From the NCBI RefSeq assembly GCF_016902345.1, contig NZ_JACJLR010000001.1, positions 124,001-188,000 on the forward strand: 64,000 nt of DNA, in the 5' to 3' direction. This stretch comes from Mediterraneibacter glycyrrhizinilyticus. Lineage in GTDB: Bacteria; Bacillota; Clostridia; Lachnospirales; Lachnospiraceae. Positions 1 through 8,163 of this stretch are shown piece after piece; position 1 is the first letter of the stretch; each line of letters opens with the position of its first letter. The position numbers and the translations under genes were made by a program. The notes under the pieces were generated by a model that saw only the letters and a program-made list of their open reading frames with translations, ran no database searches and had not been told where the DNA came from.

Positions 1-644
1 CGATGATCCCAATCTATCTGGTACTGCCATTCTTCCAGGTCCTCTGCAGGAACATGACAATGAAGCTGGAAAAGGCATTTGTGATCCTGATCAGCGCGGC
101 GGTGCTCATAAACTATCTTGCCGGTGTGGCAGGGGGGCAGCTCTATTATGACATCCCTGTCGTGGGCGACCGGGTTTACTTCTATTATGTTCTGATCGGA
201 TACTATCTGTTCAAATACAGAAAGCATATCCGGGTAAGCCAGAGAATGGCAGTGATCATCTCGGCCGTCAGCCTTCTGATTACTTTCGGCTCCTCTATGT
301 GGTCTACTTTGTCCGGCAATACTCACAGTGATAAGATGCTGGCTTACAGCACACCATTTATGATCCTGAGCAGCGTTTCCTTTTTCCTGTTTATGATCAG
401 GCTGAACGGGGCAAACTATACCCCATCCGAAAAAGTACGACGGGTGATCGATGCATTTGGAAAGGCTTCTTTTGGGATTTACCTGATCCATATCTTCTTC
501 TTGGACATTTACAGGAAATTTGTGCCGGTGACAGCCCTCCCGGCGTGGGTCGCCGTCCCGGCGCTGACCGTGGTGATAGCCGGAATGTCCTTCGGATGTA
601 TCTGGCTGCTGCACCGGTTCAAATGGGGGAGGATGATCTCCTGA
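1..644 (+). CDS. Membrane acyltransferase (Acyltransferase_3 family), 3' part
   Basis: The reading frame is already open at base 3 and runs to the stop at 642-644, so the gene begins outside the window; the visible 213 codons are a C-terminal part. They hold at least five hydrophobic helices separated by short basic loops. The last segment, SFGIYLIHIFFLDIYRK, is the typical final part of OafA/WecH-like acyltransferases, which transfer acyl groups (often acetyl) to sugars of the envelope from the cytoplasmic membrane. The catalytic N-terminal half (the usual R/H motif) is not visible, so substrate cannot be judged. Start lies outside; the ATG at base 3 is internal. Confidence 0.75.
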   Translation, partial: MIPIYLVLPFFQVLCRNMTMKLEKAFVILISAAVLINYLAGVAGGQLYYDIPVVGDRVYFYYVLIGYYLFKYRKHIRVSQRMAVIISAVSLLITFGSSMWSTLSGNTHSDKMLAYSTPFMILSSVSFFLFMIRLNGANYTPSEKVRRVIDAFGKASFGIYLIHIFFLDIYRKFVPVTALPAWVAVPALTVVIAGMSFGCIWLLHRFKWGRMIS

Positions 645-653
645 TCGGATGAT

Positions 654-859
654 AGTCCATCCCGCCAGGGGTGTCATAGCGCAAAACCGTTCCGCTTTAC
701 CTCAAAGATTGGAATGTTTGTAACGTCAAAGGATATGTTCGTGCAGCGGCACTCCATATCCTTTGTCTAACAAACAGAACCAATGCTTTTCGGAACGCTC
801 TCACTTGATGTTTTGCTCACATGACATCCCCGGCGGGATTACTATATCCAAAACGGAAG
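654..859 (+). repeat. Structured ~200-bp palindromic element, left copy
   Basis: Bases 659-839 fold almost end to end into one long hairpin. Successive paired blocks from the outside: ATCCCGCC/GGCGGGAT, a 10-bp GGGGTGTCAT block, GCAAAAC/GTTTTGC, CGTTCCG/CGGAACG, ATTGG/CCAAT, GTTTGT/ACAAAC, CAAAGGATATG/CATATCCTTTG, with a small GTGC-loop-GCAC tip. Between blocks are unpaired stretches (CTTTACCTCAAAG on one side, CTCTCACTTGAT on the other). A second copy lies at 1937-2144 in opposite orientation. The paired arms differ between copies with compensating changes while the unpaired stretches are identical, so the fold appears to be under selection. Homology extends past the hairpin to base 859. Function unknown; see findings. 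Confidence 0.8.
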
Positions 860-906
860 AGAAATCCTGAAAACGGAAGATGGATCGATCATCTGCTTTT
901 ATCTTC

Positions 907-1716
907 TCAGTCACTATTCCATTCCAGACTCTGTGTCCTGCTGTATACACTGACGATCAATACTGAAAAAAGTATCATAGTGGCATTCGCGGCAGCCGTT
1001 CCTTTCCACGTTGTTATCACAGGAGCAAACAGGGCGGATGCGGAGTTAAACATAGTATGGAAAAGTACAAATGGAAATACATATCCTTTCCCTGCTATTT
1101 TGTAAATTGCCCCTCTGAAAAAACTCAACGACATGACCTGGACATTGAACATCCAAAAATCGATCAGCCCCTCACAGTGACTGGTCCCGGGGATGAAAAA
1201 GAGGGGGATATGCCAGAAAATCCAGATGGCTCCAACTAAAATGGAAGAAAGAATAAAGCCGTATCTTTGATTCATCCCGGGCTGGAGTACATAGGTCCAG
1301 CCCGCTTCTTCCAAACCGCCGATAAAAAGATTACCCGGCAGGGAAAGGAAGAACATATAAAAGGGAAGTGCCATTTCCATGCGTCCTGATACCGCTATAT
1401 GCATTCCAAAATACAGTACAAGACCGGCGAAGATGATCAAATAAACAAAACTTTTGTTTTTCGTTTCAAAAACTGTTTTCAGCCATTCACGAAACCCGGT
1501 TATCCGGCTGTTCTTCTTCAAAACAATATAGGAGGAAATAGCAGGAGATAAAATATAGATGGCAAAGGGGAGGTTCAGTGCAAACTGCCGGAATGAATGA
1601 ACCAGACTGTAAACCCGATATCCAAATTGTCCGAGAATGATCAATACGCCGGATGTCACATAGGCGATACAAAAGGTCAAAGAGATAAAATGTAATACAA
1701 CTTTTTTATCTGACAA
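907..1716 (-). CDS. CPBP family intramembrane metalloprotease-like protein
   Basis: 269 residues with about seven hydrophobic helices. The CPBP (Abi, CAAX protease/bacteriocin processing) signature is visible: the glutamate pair E136-E137 in GGLEEAGWT and the WHIPLFF motif with H169. The family cleaves prenylated or small peptides inside the membrane, and in Firmicutes many members act as bacteriocin immunity proteins. In the usual EExGWR motif the arginine is replaced by threonine (T141), so activity is uncertain. The start is TTG at 1716, eight bases after GGAGGG. The gene is divergent from the 43-residue ORF at 1826 and both sit between two inverted copies of a structured repeat, suggesting a transferred cassette. 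Confidence 0.75.
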   Translation of the reverse strand: MSDKKVVLHFISLTFCIAYVTSGVLIILGQFGYRVYSLVHSFRQFALNLPFAIYILSPAISSYIVLKKNSRITGFREWLKTVFETKNKSFVYLIIFAGLVLYFGMHIAVSGRMEMALPFYMFFLSLPGNLFIGGLEEAGWTYVLQPGMNQRYGFILSSILVGAIWIFWHIPLFFIPGTSHCEGLIDFWMFNVQVMSLSFFRGAIYKIAGKGYVFPFVLFHTMFNSASALFAPVITTWKGTAAANATMILFSVLIVSVYSRTQSLEWNSD

Positions 1717-1825
1717 TTGTTATTTCCCTCCACAATTCCAATTATAAAACCCCATATTTCCCGAATGATCATCAAGAATAAAGAGCGTAATACTGTGTGA
1801 ATATATTATAACGGAGGAGTTTTTG

Positions 1826-1957
1826 GTGGACAAGAAAATTTATGATGATAAGAATGAATTTTTTAAACAGTGCGGTACAACCAACCGATGCGGTCCTGAC
1901 ATTCCGCCGGATGAACCTGCCGCTTCTCTTCCAGACCTTCCGTTTTGGATAAAGTAA
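1826..1957 (+). CDS. Small ORF, 43 residues, function unknown
   Basis: A GTG-started ORF preceded by ACGGAGGAG seven bases upstream, a strong ribosome site. The product begins VDKKIYDDKNEFFKQCGTT, is acidic then proline-rich, and carries two cysteines (C16, C22) six residues apart. Its last ten codons (from base 1937) and stop lie inside the right structured repeat, so the C-terminus may have been supplied by that element. It is divergent from the CPBP gene. A secreted peptide with CPBP immunity is one reading, but no leader or double-Gly motif is seen; it may equally be the stub of a gene cut by the repeat. I do not recognise a family. Confidence 0.35.
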   Translation: MDKKIYDDKNEFFKQCGTTNRCGPDIPPDEPAASLPDLPFWIK

Positions 1958-2144
1958 TCCCGCCGGGGGTGTTATATGAGCAAAACATCAAGTGAGAGCG
2001 TTCCGAAAAGCATTCGTTCTGGATGTTAGCAGGAGGCAGATGAAGTGCCATTGCACGAACATCTGCCTCCTGTGTTACATCCATTCGAATCTTTGAGGTA
2101 AAGCGGAACGGTTTTGCGATATGACACCCCCGGCGGGATGGACT
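1937..2144 (-). repeat. Structured ~200-bp palindromic element, right copy (inverted)
   Basis: Reverse-complement copy of the element at 654-859; the hairpin proper spans 1957-2139. Read on the minus strand it has the same outer blocks (ATCCCGCC, GCAAAAC, CGTTCCG and partners) and the same unpaired stretches, but the inner arms are different and still pair: ATTCG/CGAAT, GGATGT/ACATCC and a 13-bp CAGGAGGCAGATG/CATCTGCCTCCTG. The tip keeps TTCGTGCA..GGCACT. The pair encloses the CPBP gene and the 43-residue ORF. Confidence 0.8.
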
Positions 2145-2163
2145 TTTATCTTAAATCAAAATA

Positions 2164-3567
2164 TCAGTTCCAGAAATCCGTCTTGTCTTTCAGTCCGATG
2201 CTCTTTGCACGGAACTCCGGATCTTTTCCTTCTTTTTTCTGTTTCACATAATCCTTCATACACCGGATCGCCGGTCTGCCAAGAATGATGATGACGGGCA
2301 GGTTGATCAGCGCCATGAATCCCATCAGTACGTCCGCAGTGCTCCAAACCAGACCGAACTCCATGACCGAACCTGCAAGCACGATCAGTGCGGCGATGAC
2401 GCGGAAGGCATTGAGGAGCGCTTTCCCCGGAGTGCGTCCGCACAGGTATTTCAGGCCCATCTCTGCATAGTAGAAGTTACCGATCAGAGTGGTGAACGCA
2501 AACAGGCAGAGCGCGATGGTGATAAAGACTGTCCCGAATCCGCCCAGAGACTCTGACGCTGCTGCCTGTACCCAGGGCATTCCTTTCAGCTCGTCGCTGG
2601 GAGCTACGCCGGAGCAGAGGAGCATGAAAGAAGTGGCGGAACAGATCAGGATGGTGTCGATGAACACGGACAGCATCTGGACCAGTCCCTGTTTGACCGG
2701 ATGAGATACCGCTGCGCTGGCCGCAGCGTTCGGCGCAGAACCGACACCCGCCTCGTTGGAGAAGAGTCCTCTCTTGATTCCGTTCATTACGCAGGAGCCT
2801 GTGAACCCGCCGAAGATCGCGCGGAAATCAAAGGCGTTTGTGAAGATGTCCGAGAACATCTGCGGGATCAGGTTAAAGTGTGTGACCACGATGAAGAGTG
2901 ATACCGCCAGATAAAAGATCCCCATGAAGGGCACGAGGACTCCTGTGATCCGGGAAATCTGTTTGCTGCCGCCGAAGATGCAGACTGCAAATATCAGAGC
3001 AAGGATGATGCCTACGATCAACGGTGTGGAAGCCTCGTTGAAAAAGCTGTATGCCCGGAAAGAATCTGCGATGTTAAAGGAGGCGACAAGGTTGAACCCT
3101 CCCATATAGGTCAGGATAAGGAAGACGGCGAAAAGGACACCGATCCAGTGCTTCTTCAGTGCGGCCTGGATATAGTATGCCGGTCCTCCGTAAGAGCTTC
3201 CGTCCTCTGCGCGCCGTTTGTAGATCTGTGCCAGGGTACTCTCGATGAAGGCGGACGCGCTTCCCAGAAGAGCAGTCAGCCACATCCAGAATACAGCTCC
3301 CGGACCGCCCAGGCAGATCGCGGTGGAGATTCCGGCGATATTGCCGGTTCCCACGCGGGAGGCGGTGGATACCATCAGTGCCTGGAAGGAAGACAGACCG
3401 TTCTCGTCAGAACCGGGCTGTGCCACGACACGGATCGATTCCAGAAAAAGACGGAACTGTACAAAACGTGTCCTGATCGAAAAATAGATGCCTGTCCCCA
3501 ACAGCAGGATGATCAGGATGTAACTGTAGAGCAGATCGCTCAGTGTGTTGATAAAATCTGTGAACAA
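2164..3567 (-). CDS. Sodium:alanine (amino acid) symporter, AGCS family
   Basis: 467 residues, about eleven membrane helices. The AGCS signature is clear near residue 65 (ALMVSTASRVGTGNIAG), where the G-T-G-N-I-A-G segment lines the substrate/sodium site. The family imports alanine, glycine or related small amino acids with Na+. Length is normal for the family. The start is TTG at 3567 with AGAGGA about eight bases before it; no better in-frame ATG lies upstream. The gene stands alone, transcribed away from murE, and has a 5' leader containing a long stem (3641-3711). Confidence 0.88.
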   Translation of the reverse strand: MFTDFINTLSDLLYSYILIILLLGTGIYFSIRTRFVQFRLFLESIRVVAQPGSDENGLSSFQALMVSTASRVGTGNIAGISTAICLGGPGAVFWMWLTALLGSASAFIESTLAQIYKRRAEDGSSYGGPAYYIQAALKKHWIGVLFAVFLILTYMGGFNLVASFNIADSFRAYSFFNEASTPLIVGIILALIFAVCIFGGSKQISRITGVLVPFMGIFYLAVSLFIVVTHFNLIPQMFSDIFTNAFDFRAIFGGFTGSCVMNGIKRGLFSNEAGVGSAPNAAASAAVSHPVKQGLVQMLSVFIDTILICSATSFMLLCSGVAPSDELKGMPWVQAAASESLGGFGTVFITIALCLFAFTTLIGNFYYAEMGLKYLCGRTPGKALLNAFRVIAALIVLAGSVMEFGLVWSTADVLMGFMALINLPVIIILGRPAIRCMKDYVKQKKEGKDPEFRAKSIGLKDKTDFWN

Positions 3568-3640
3568 TATAAAATCCTCTCTTTCCTCTTTTTTTGTTAA
3601 TTTGGAGTATTTTGCAGATGTCTGAACTGCAGTCTGAACC

Positions 3641-3711
3641 GGACCGCAGTATGCCTGATGATGTGATTTCCTGATACAGTCGCTTCCATATCATAGCGTA
3701 AACTGCGGTCC
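3641..3711 (-). other. Long-stem hairpin in the leader of the amino acid symporter
   Basis: GGACCGCAGT at 3641-3650 pairs perfectly with ACTGCGGTCC at 3702-3711, enclosing about 50 bases. It lies between the symporter start and the opposed murE promoter, so only the symporter mRNA would contain it. No T-tract follows. I could not match the inner part to the glycine riboswitch or another class I know. Confidence 0.4.
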
Positions 3712-3733
3712 TTGTCCAGAAAAATTCTAATTT

Positions 3734-3762
3734 TTGCAACTCGGGAGAGATTGTGGTATTCT
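3734..3762 (+). promoter_or_regulatory. Sigma-A-type promoter for murE
   Basis: TTGCAA at 3734-3739, 17-base spacer, TATTCT at 3757-3762; about 50 bases before the murE start. Confidence 0.5.
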
Positions 3763-3815
3763 ATAACACAGGTAAATAATAAGTATAGAATATCCAGATC
3801 AGGAGGAATGTAACC

Positions 3816-5303
3816 GTGAGATTAGATAAATTATTGGAACGTCTTGAATACGAGGTCGTACAGGGCAGCGCCCAGACCGAGGTGACGACTCTTGTTAACG
3901 ATTCGAGAAAGGTGGAGAAAGGCTCTGTTTTCGTCTGCATCAGCGGTGCGGTCTCTGACGGACACAGGTTCGCGCCGGACGTGGCGGAGAAAGGAGCGGC
4001 AGCCCTGGTGGTAGAGAAGGAGGTTGACGTCCCGGCGGATGTGACCGTGATCCGCGTGCCGGATACCCGGTATGCGCTGGCGCTCATGTCTGCGGCATAT
4101 TTCGGATACCCTGCGGAGAAACTCAAGATCATCGGGATCACAGGGACAAAGGGAAAGACCACAACGACTTATATGATCAGGTCTATCCTCGAGGGCGTGG
4201 GGCATAAAGTCGGACTGATCGGGACCATCGAGGCGATCATCGGAGACAGGAAGATCCCGGCGGCAAACACGACTCCGGAATCCTTTACGATCCACCAGTA
4301 TTTTGCGGAGATGGTAAAAGAAGGGTGCGACAGCGTGGTCATGGAAGTGTCCTCCCAGGGACTGATGCTCCACAGGACGGCAGGGATCCCCTTTGAGATC
4401 GGTATCTTTACCAATCTGGGGCATGACCATATCGGACCTAACGAACATAAAGATTTTGACGACTATAAGCGGTGCAAAGGACTTCTGTTCAAACAGTGCA
4501 GGCTGGGGATCGCGAACGTGGACGACAAATATTTTGAGGATGTGTTCAAAGGTTCCACCTGCCGGATCGAGACCTTCGGATTCTCAGAGAAAGCGGACCT
4601 CCGGGCGGAGGATGTCCGGCTGGTGTCCAGACCGGGCTACCTGGGCGTTGCCTACCATGTGGCGGGGCTGATGGACTTCGATGTGGAGATCGACATCCCG
4701 GGTACATTCAGCGTTTACAATTCACTGACCGCTATCGCCGTGTGCCGCCATTTCCAGGTGCCGGCGGATAAGATCAAAGAGGCATTAAAACAGGCAAAGG
4801 TCAAAGGGCGAATCGAGATGATCAAAGTGTCCGATGAGTTCACCCTGATGATCGACTACGCGCACAATGCGATGAGCCTGGAGAGCCTGCTGACGACATT
4901 GAAAGAATATCATCCGAAGCGGCTTGTCTGCCTGTTCGGGTGCGGCGGAAACCGGTCCAAAGACAGGAGATACGAGATGGGAGAGGTCTCAGGGCGCCTT
5001 GCGGACCTGACTATCATCACATCCGATAACCCCAGGTTCGAGGAGCCTCAGGCGATCATTGACGATATCAAGACCGGGATCGGAAAGACAGACGGAAAAT
5101 ATGTGGAGATCTGTGACCGGAAGGAAGCGATCAAGTACGCCATCGCCCATGGGGAGCCGGGGGATGTCATCGTGCTCGCCGGAAAAGGGCATGAGGATTA
5201 CCAGGAGATCAAAGGGGTGAAGTATCCCATGGATGAGCGCGTCCTGATCGCGGAAGTGCTGGAAGAACTGAAAGCAGAACAGAAGGACATGAGAATGGTG
5301 TGA
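3816..5303 (+). CDS. murE: UDP-N-acetylmuramoyl-tripeptide synthetase (meso-DAP type)
   Basis: 495 residues, normal for MurE. It adds the third amino acid of the peptidoglycan stem to UDP-MurNAc-L-Ala-D-Glu in the cytoplasm, using ATP. Three Mur-ligase domains are visible: an N-terminal UDP-binding part, the ATP-binding centre with GTKGKTT around residues 110-116, and a C-terminal domain. The motif DNPR at 404-407 is the known determinant for meso-diaminopimelate instead of lysine. The ATG start follows AGGAGG (in aggaggaatgtaacc). priA begins four bases after its stop, so it opens the large housekeeping operon. Confidence 0.95.
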   Translation: MRLDKLLERLEYEVVQGSAQTEVTTLVNDSRKVEKGSVFVCISGAVSDGHRFAPDVAEKGAAALVVEKEVDVPADVTVIRVPDTRYALALMSAAYFGYPAEKLKIIGITGTKGKTTTTYMIRSILEGVGHKVGLIGTIEAIIGDRKIPAANTTPESFTIHQYFAEMVKEGCDSVVMEVSSQGLMLHRTAGIPFEIGIFTNLGHDHIGPNEHKDFDDYKRCKGLLFKQCRLGIANVDDKYFEDVFKGSTCRIETFGFSEKADLRAEDVRLVSRPGYLGVAYHVAGLMDFDVEIDIPGTFSVYNSLTAIAVCRHFQVPADKIKEALKQAKVKGRIEMIKVSDEFTLMIDYAHNAMSLESLLTTLKEYHPKRLVCLFGCGGNRSKDRRYEMGEVSGRLADLTIITSDNPRFEEPQAIIDDIKTGIGKTDGKYVEICDRKEAIKYAIAHGEPGDVIVLAGKGHEDYQEIKGVKYPMDERVLIAEVLEELKAEQKDMRMV

Positions 5304-5307
5304 GCGT

Positions 5308-7599
5308 GTGTTTGCGGATATAATCATAGACATTAAACATGAAAAACTGGATAAAATATTTCAGTACAGGATCCCGGAGAGGCTTTTAGAAGAACTGGAG
5401 ATCGGGATGGAAGTGCTGGTGCCCTTCGGAAAAGGAAACCGGAGGACAAAAGGTTATGTGACCGGGATCTCCGAGACCTGTGACTATGACCTTTCAAAGG
5501 TCAAAGAGATCGAGGATATTTCCCGGGAGGGCGTGGAGATCGAGGCGAAGCTTGTCGCCCTCGCAGCGTGGATGAAAGAAAATTACGGCGGGACCATGAT
5601 CCAGGCGCTCAAAACGGTCCTTCCCATCAAACAGAAGGAAAATGCCAGGATGAAACGCCGCCTGTGCCTGATCCTCTCCGAGGAGGAGGGAAAGCGGAAA
5701 CTTGAGTTCTATCTGGAAAAGAACCAGAAGGCACGCGCCAGGCTGATGGCGGCGCTGCTGGATGATAAAGTTCTGGACTATGAGCTCGTGACGAAGAAAC
5801 TGAACATCACGCTGCCGGTGATCCGGGCTCTGGAGGAACAGGGCGTCCTCGAGATCCGGGAGGAGCAGGTCTACCGCAATCCTGTGAAGCAGGCGGAGCG
5901 CTCCGGGAAAAAGATCATCTTTACAGAGGAACAGATGTCTGCCATCCGGCGTTTCAGGCAAGACTATGAAAAGGGCATAAGAAATACCTATCTGCTGTAT
6001 GGTGTGACAGGGAGCGGCAAGACCGAGGTCTATATGGAGATGATCCGGGCTGTGGTCGATATGGGGAAGCAGGCGATCGTCCTGATTCCGGAGATCGCGC
6101 TGACCTACCAGACTGTGATGCGTTTTTACCGGAACTTCGGGGACCGGGTCTCTATCATGAACTCCCGGCTCTCTCCGGGAGAACGGTATGACCAGATGAT
6201 GCGGGCAAAGAACGGAGAGGTGGATGTGATGATCGGTCCGCGCTCCGCTCTTTTCACTCCGTTTCCGGACCTGGGACTGATCGTGATCGACGAGGAGCAT
6301 GAGCCCACATACAAGAGCGAGCAGACGCCCCGGTATCACGCCAGGGAGACGGCAGTGAGAAGGGCGCAGATGGAGGGAGCCGGTGTCGTTCTGGGCAGCG
6401 CTACGCCATCCCTCGAGGCGATGTACCGGGCGAAGAAAGGGGAATATGTCCTGCTGGAGATGAAGAACCGTTCCCGGATGCAGAGGCTTGCCGACGTGCA
6501 TACAGTGGATCTGAGGGAGGAACTCCGTGAGGGAAACCGTTCGATCTTAAGCCGGAAGCTGCAGGGACTGATGGAGGAGAGGCTTGGGAAAAAGGAGCAG
6601 ATCATGCTGTTCCTGAACCGGAGAGGCTATTCCGGGTTCGTCTCCTGCCGGGAGTGTGGGCATGTGGTAAAATGCCCCCACTGCAGCGTCTCTCTCTCGG
6701 TCCACCGGGACGGGACGATGCGGTGCCATTACTGCGGGTACGCGCAGCCGAGAGTGACGGTGTGCCCGGAATGCGGCTCCCGCCATATCGGAGAATTCCG
6801 CGCCGGGACCCAGCAGATCGAGGACATCGTCAAAGAACGTTTCCCGGGAGCGAGAGTGCTGCGCATGGACATGGATACTACCAGGCAGAAGGATTCCTAT
6901 GAAAAGATCCTCTCCGCGTTTGCAAATGAGGAGGCGGATATCCTTGTGGGAACACAGATGATCGTGAAAGGTCATGATTTTCCGAATGTGACCCTGGTGG
7001 GAGTGCTGGCCGCGGATATGTCCCTTTATACGGACGATTACCGCTCCGGGGAGCGGACCTTCCAACTCCTGACCCAGGCGGTGGGCAGGGCTGGACGGGG
7101 AGACCGCCACGGTGAGGCGGTGATCCAGACCTACAGCCCGGAACATTATGCGGTGGTCACGGCGGCGGCACAGGATTACGAGGCGTTTTATGAGCAGGAG
7201 ATCAGCTACAGGGACCTGATGGGGTATCCGCCTGTGGAACATCTGCTCGCGGTGCTCATATCCTGTGAAGATGAGGGACTCCTTGACAAAGGATGCCGTT
7301 ATCTGAGAGAATATGCTCTCCGGGTGAGTGGGCACGGATGGGGGACCGCGGACCGGCGGACGGATCCGGACGGACGGGAGCCTATGCTGCGGTCCGGGCA
7401 GGAAAAAGCAGAGGTCATCGGTCCGGCAAGCCCGGGGATCGATAAAGTGAAGGATATCTACCGGCGCGTCCTCTACATAAAAGCGCCGGAATATGATACA
7501 CTCACAGAGATCAAGGACAGACTGGAACAATATATTGAGATCAATTCCGGATTTGACAAAATGAGGATCCAGTTTGATTTTGACCCAATGGGAATATAA
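5308..7599 (+). CDS. priA: Primosomal protein N' (replication restart helicase)
   Basis: 763 residues. PriA recognises stalled forks and reloads the replisome. Visible: N-terminal 3'-end-binding domain, Walker A GVTGSGKT at about 232-239, Walker B DEEH near 327, the eight-cysteine zinc-binding insert at about 445-495 (CRECG, CPHC, CHYCG, CPECGS) and the helicase motif VGRAGRG. The GTG start lies four bases after the murE stop. A ~30-residue low-similarity segment near 680-710, rich in G/R/D, follows the helicase core; it looks like a lineage-specific loop. Confidence 0.95.
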   Translation: MFADIIIDIKHEKLDKIFQYRIPERLLEELEIGMEVLVPFGKGNRRTKGYVTGISETCDYDLSKVKEIEDISREGVEIEAKLVALAAWMKENYGGTMIQALKTVLPIKQKENARMKRRLCLILSEEEGKRKLEFYLEKNQKARARLMAALLDDKVLDYELVTKKLNITLPVIRALEEQGVLEIREEQVYRNPVKQAERSGKKIIFTEEQMSAIRRFRQDYEKGIRNTYLLYGVTGSGKTEVYMEMIRAVVDMGKQAIVLIPEIALTYQTVMRFYRNFGDRVSIMNSRLSPGERYDQMMRAKNGEVDVMIGPRSALFTPFPDLGLIVIDEEHEPTYKSEQTPRYHARETAVRRAQMEGAGVVLGSATPSLEAMYRAKKGEYVLLEMKNRSRMQRLADVHTVDLREELREGNRSILSRKLQGLMEERLGKKEQIMLFLNRRGYSGFVSCRECGHVVKCPHCSVSLSVHRDGTMRCHYCGYAQPRVTVCPECGSRHIGEFRAGTQQIEDIVKERFPGARVLRMDMDTTRQKDSYEKILSAFANEEADILVGTQMIVKGHDFPNVTLVGVLAADMSLYTDDYRSGERTFQLLTQAVGRAGRGDRHGEAVIQTYSPEHYAVVTAAAQDYEAFYEQEISYRDLMGYPPVEHLLAVLISCEDEGLLDKGCRYLREYALRVSGHGWGTADRRTDPDGREPMLRSGQEKAEVIGPASPGIDKVKDIYRRVLYIKAPEYDTLTEIKDRLEQYIEINSGFDKMRIQFDFDPMGI

Positions 7600-7662
7600 A
7601 TACAGCGAAGCGGCGGCAGGAAATCCGCTTCATCGGAAGAAAGAGCAGAAGGAGATATAAGA

Positions 7663-8160
7663 ATGGCAATCAGACAGGTAAGAGAGATCGGAGACGAGAT
7701 ACTGACAAAGAAGTGCAAAGAAGTGCCGAAGATGACGCTTCGGACAAAGATCCTGATCGGGGATATGCTGGAGACGATGTATGACAAGAACGGCGTGGGG
7801 CTGGCAGCTCCCCAGGTAGGAGTCCTCAAACAGATCGTGGTCATTGACGTGGGAGAAGGCCCTATCGTGCTGATCAATCCGGAGATCATTGAGACTTCCG
7901 GAGAGCAGACCGGAGAGGAAGGCTGCCTGAGCGTTCCGGGAAAATGGGGCTATGTGACCCGCCCGGACCATGTGAAAGTGCGTGCCCTGAACCAGGACAT
8001 GGAACCTTTTGAGATGGAGGGAGAAGGTCTTCTGGCAAGGGCATTCTGCCATGAGATCGACCATCTCTTCGGACAGCTCTATGTGGATAAGACGGAGGAT
8101 GGCCTCCACGATGTGTCATACGAGGAACCGGAGGAAGACGAAGAAGAAACGGAGGAATAA
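7663..8160 (+). CDS. def: Peptide deformylase
   Basis: 165 residues. Removes the formyl group from nascent N-terminal methionine. All three motifs are present: [10 protein letters not shown] (near 46), EGCLSVPG (near 86, metal-binding Cys) and HEIDH at about 130-134 (two metal-binding His and the catalytic Glu). The C-terminus is a strongly acidic tail ([12 protein letters not shown]). It is followed after three bases by fmt, the enzyme that adds the formyl group, as in many bacteria. Confidence 0.96.
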   Translation: MAIRQVREIGDEILTKKCKEVPKMTLRTKILIGDMLETMYDKNGVGLAAPQVGVLKQIVVIDVGEGPIVLINPEIIETSGEQTGEEGCLSVPGKWGYVTRPDHVKVRALNQDMEPFEMEGEGLLARAFCHEIDHLFGQLYVDKTEDGLHDVSYEEPEEDEEETEE

Positions 8161-8163
8161 GAG

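Noticed and set aside
654-859. Palindrome as an ordinary terminator of the acyltransferase gene
   Set aside because: Far too long, has conserved unpaired parts and no T-tract, and a second copy exists.
3641-3711. Glycine riboswitch before the symporter
   Set aside because: The stem does not contain the tandem aptamer core I would expect, so no class is assigned.
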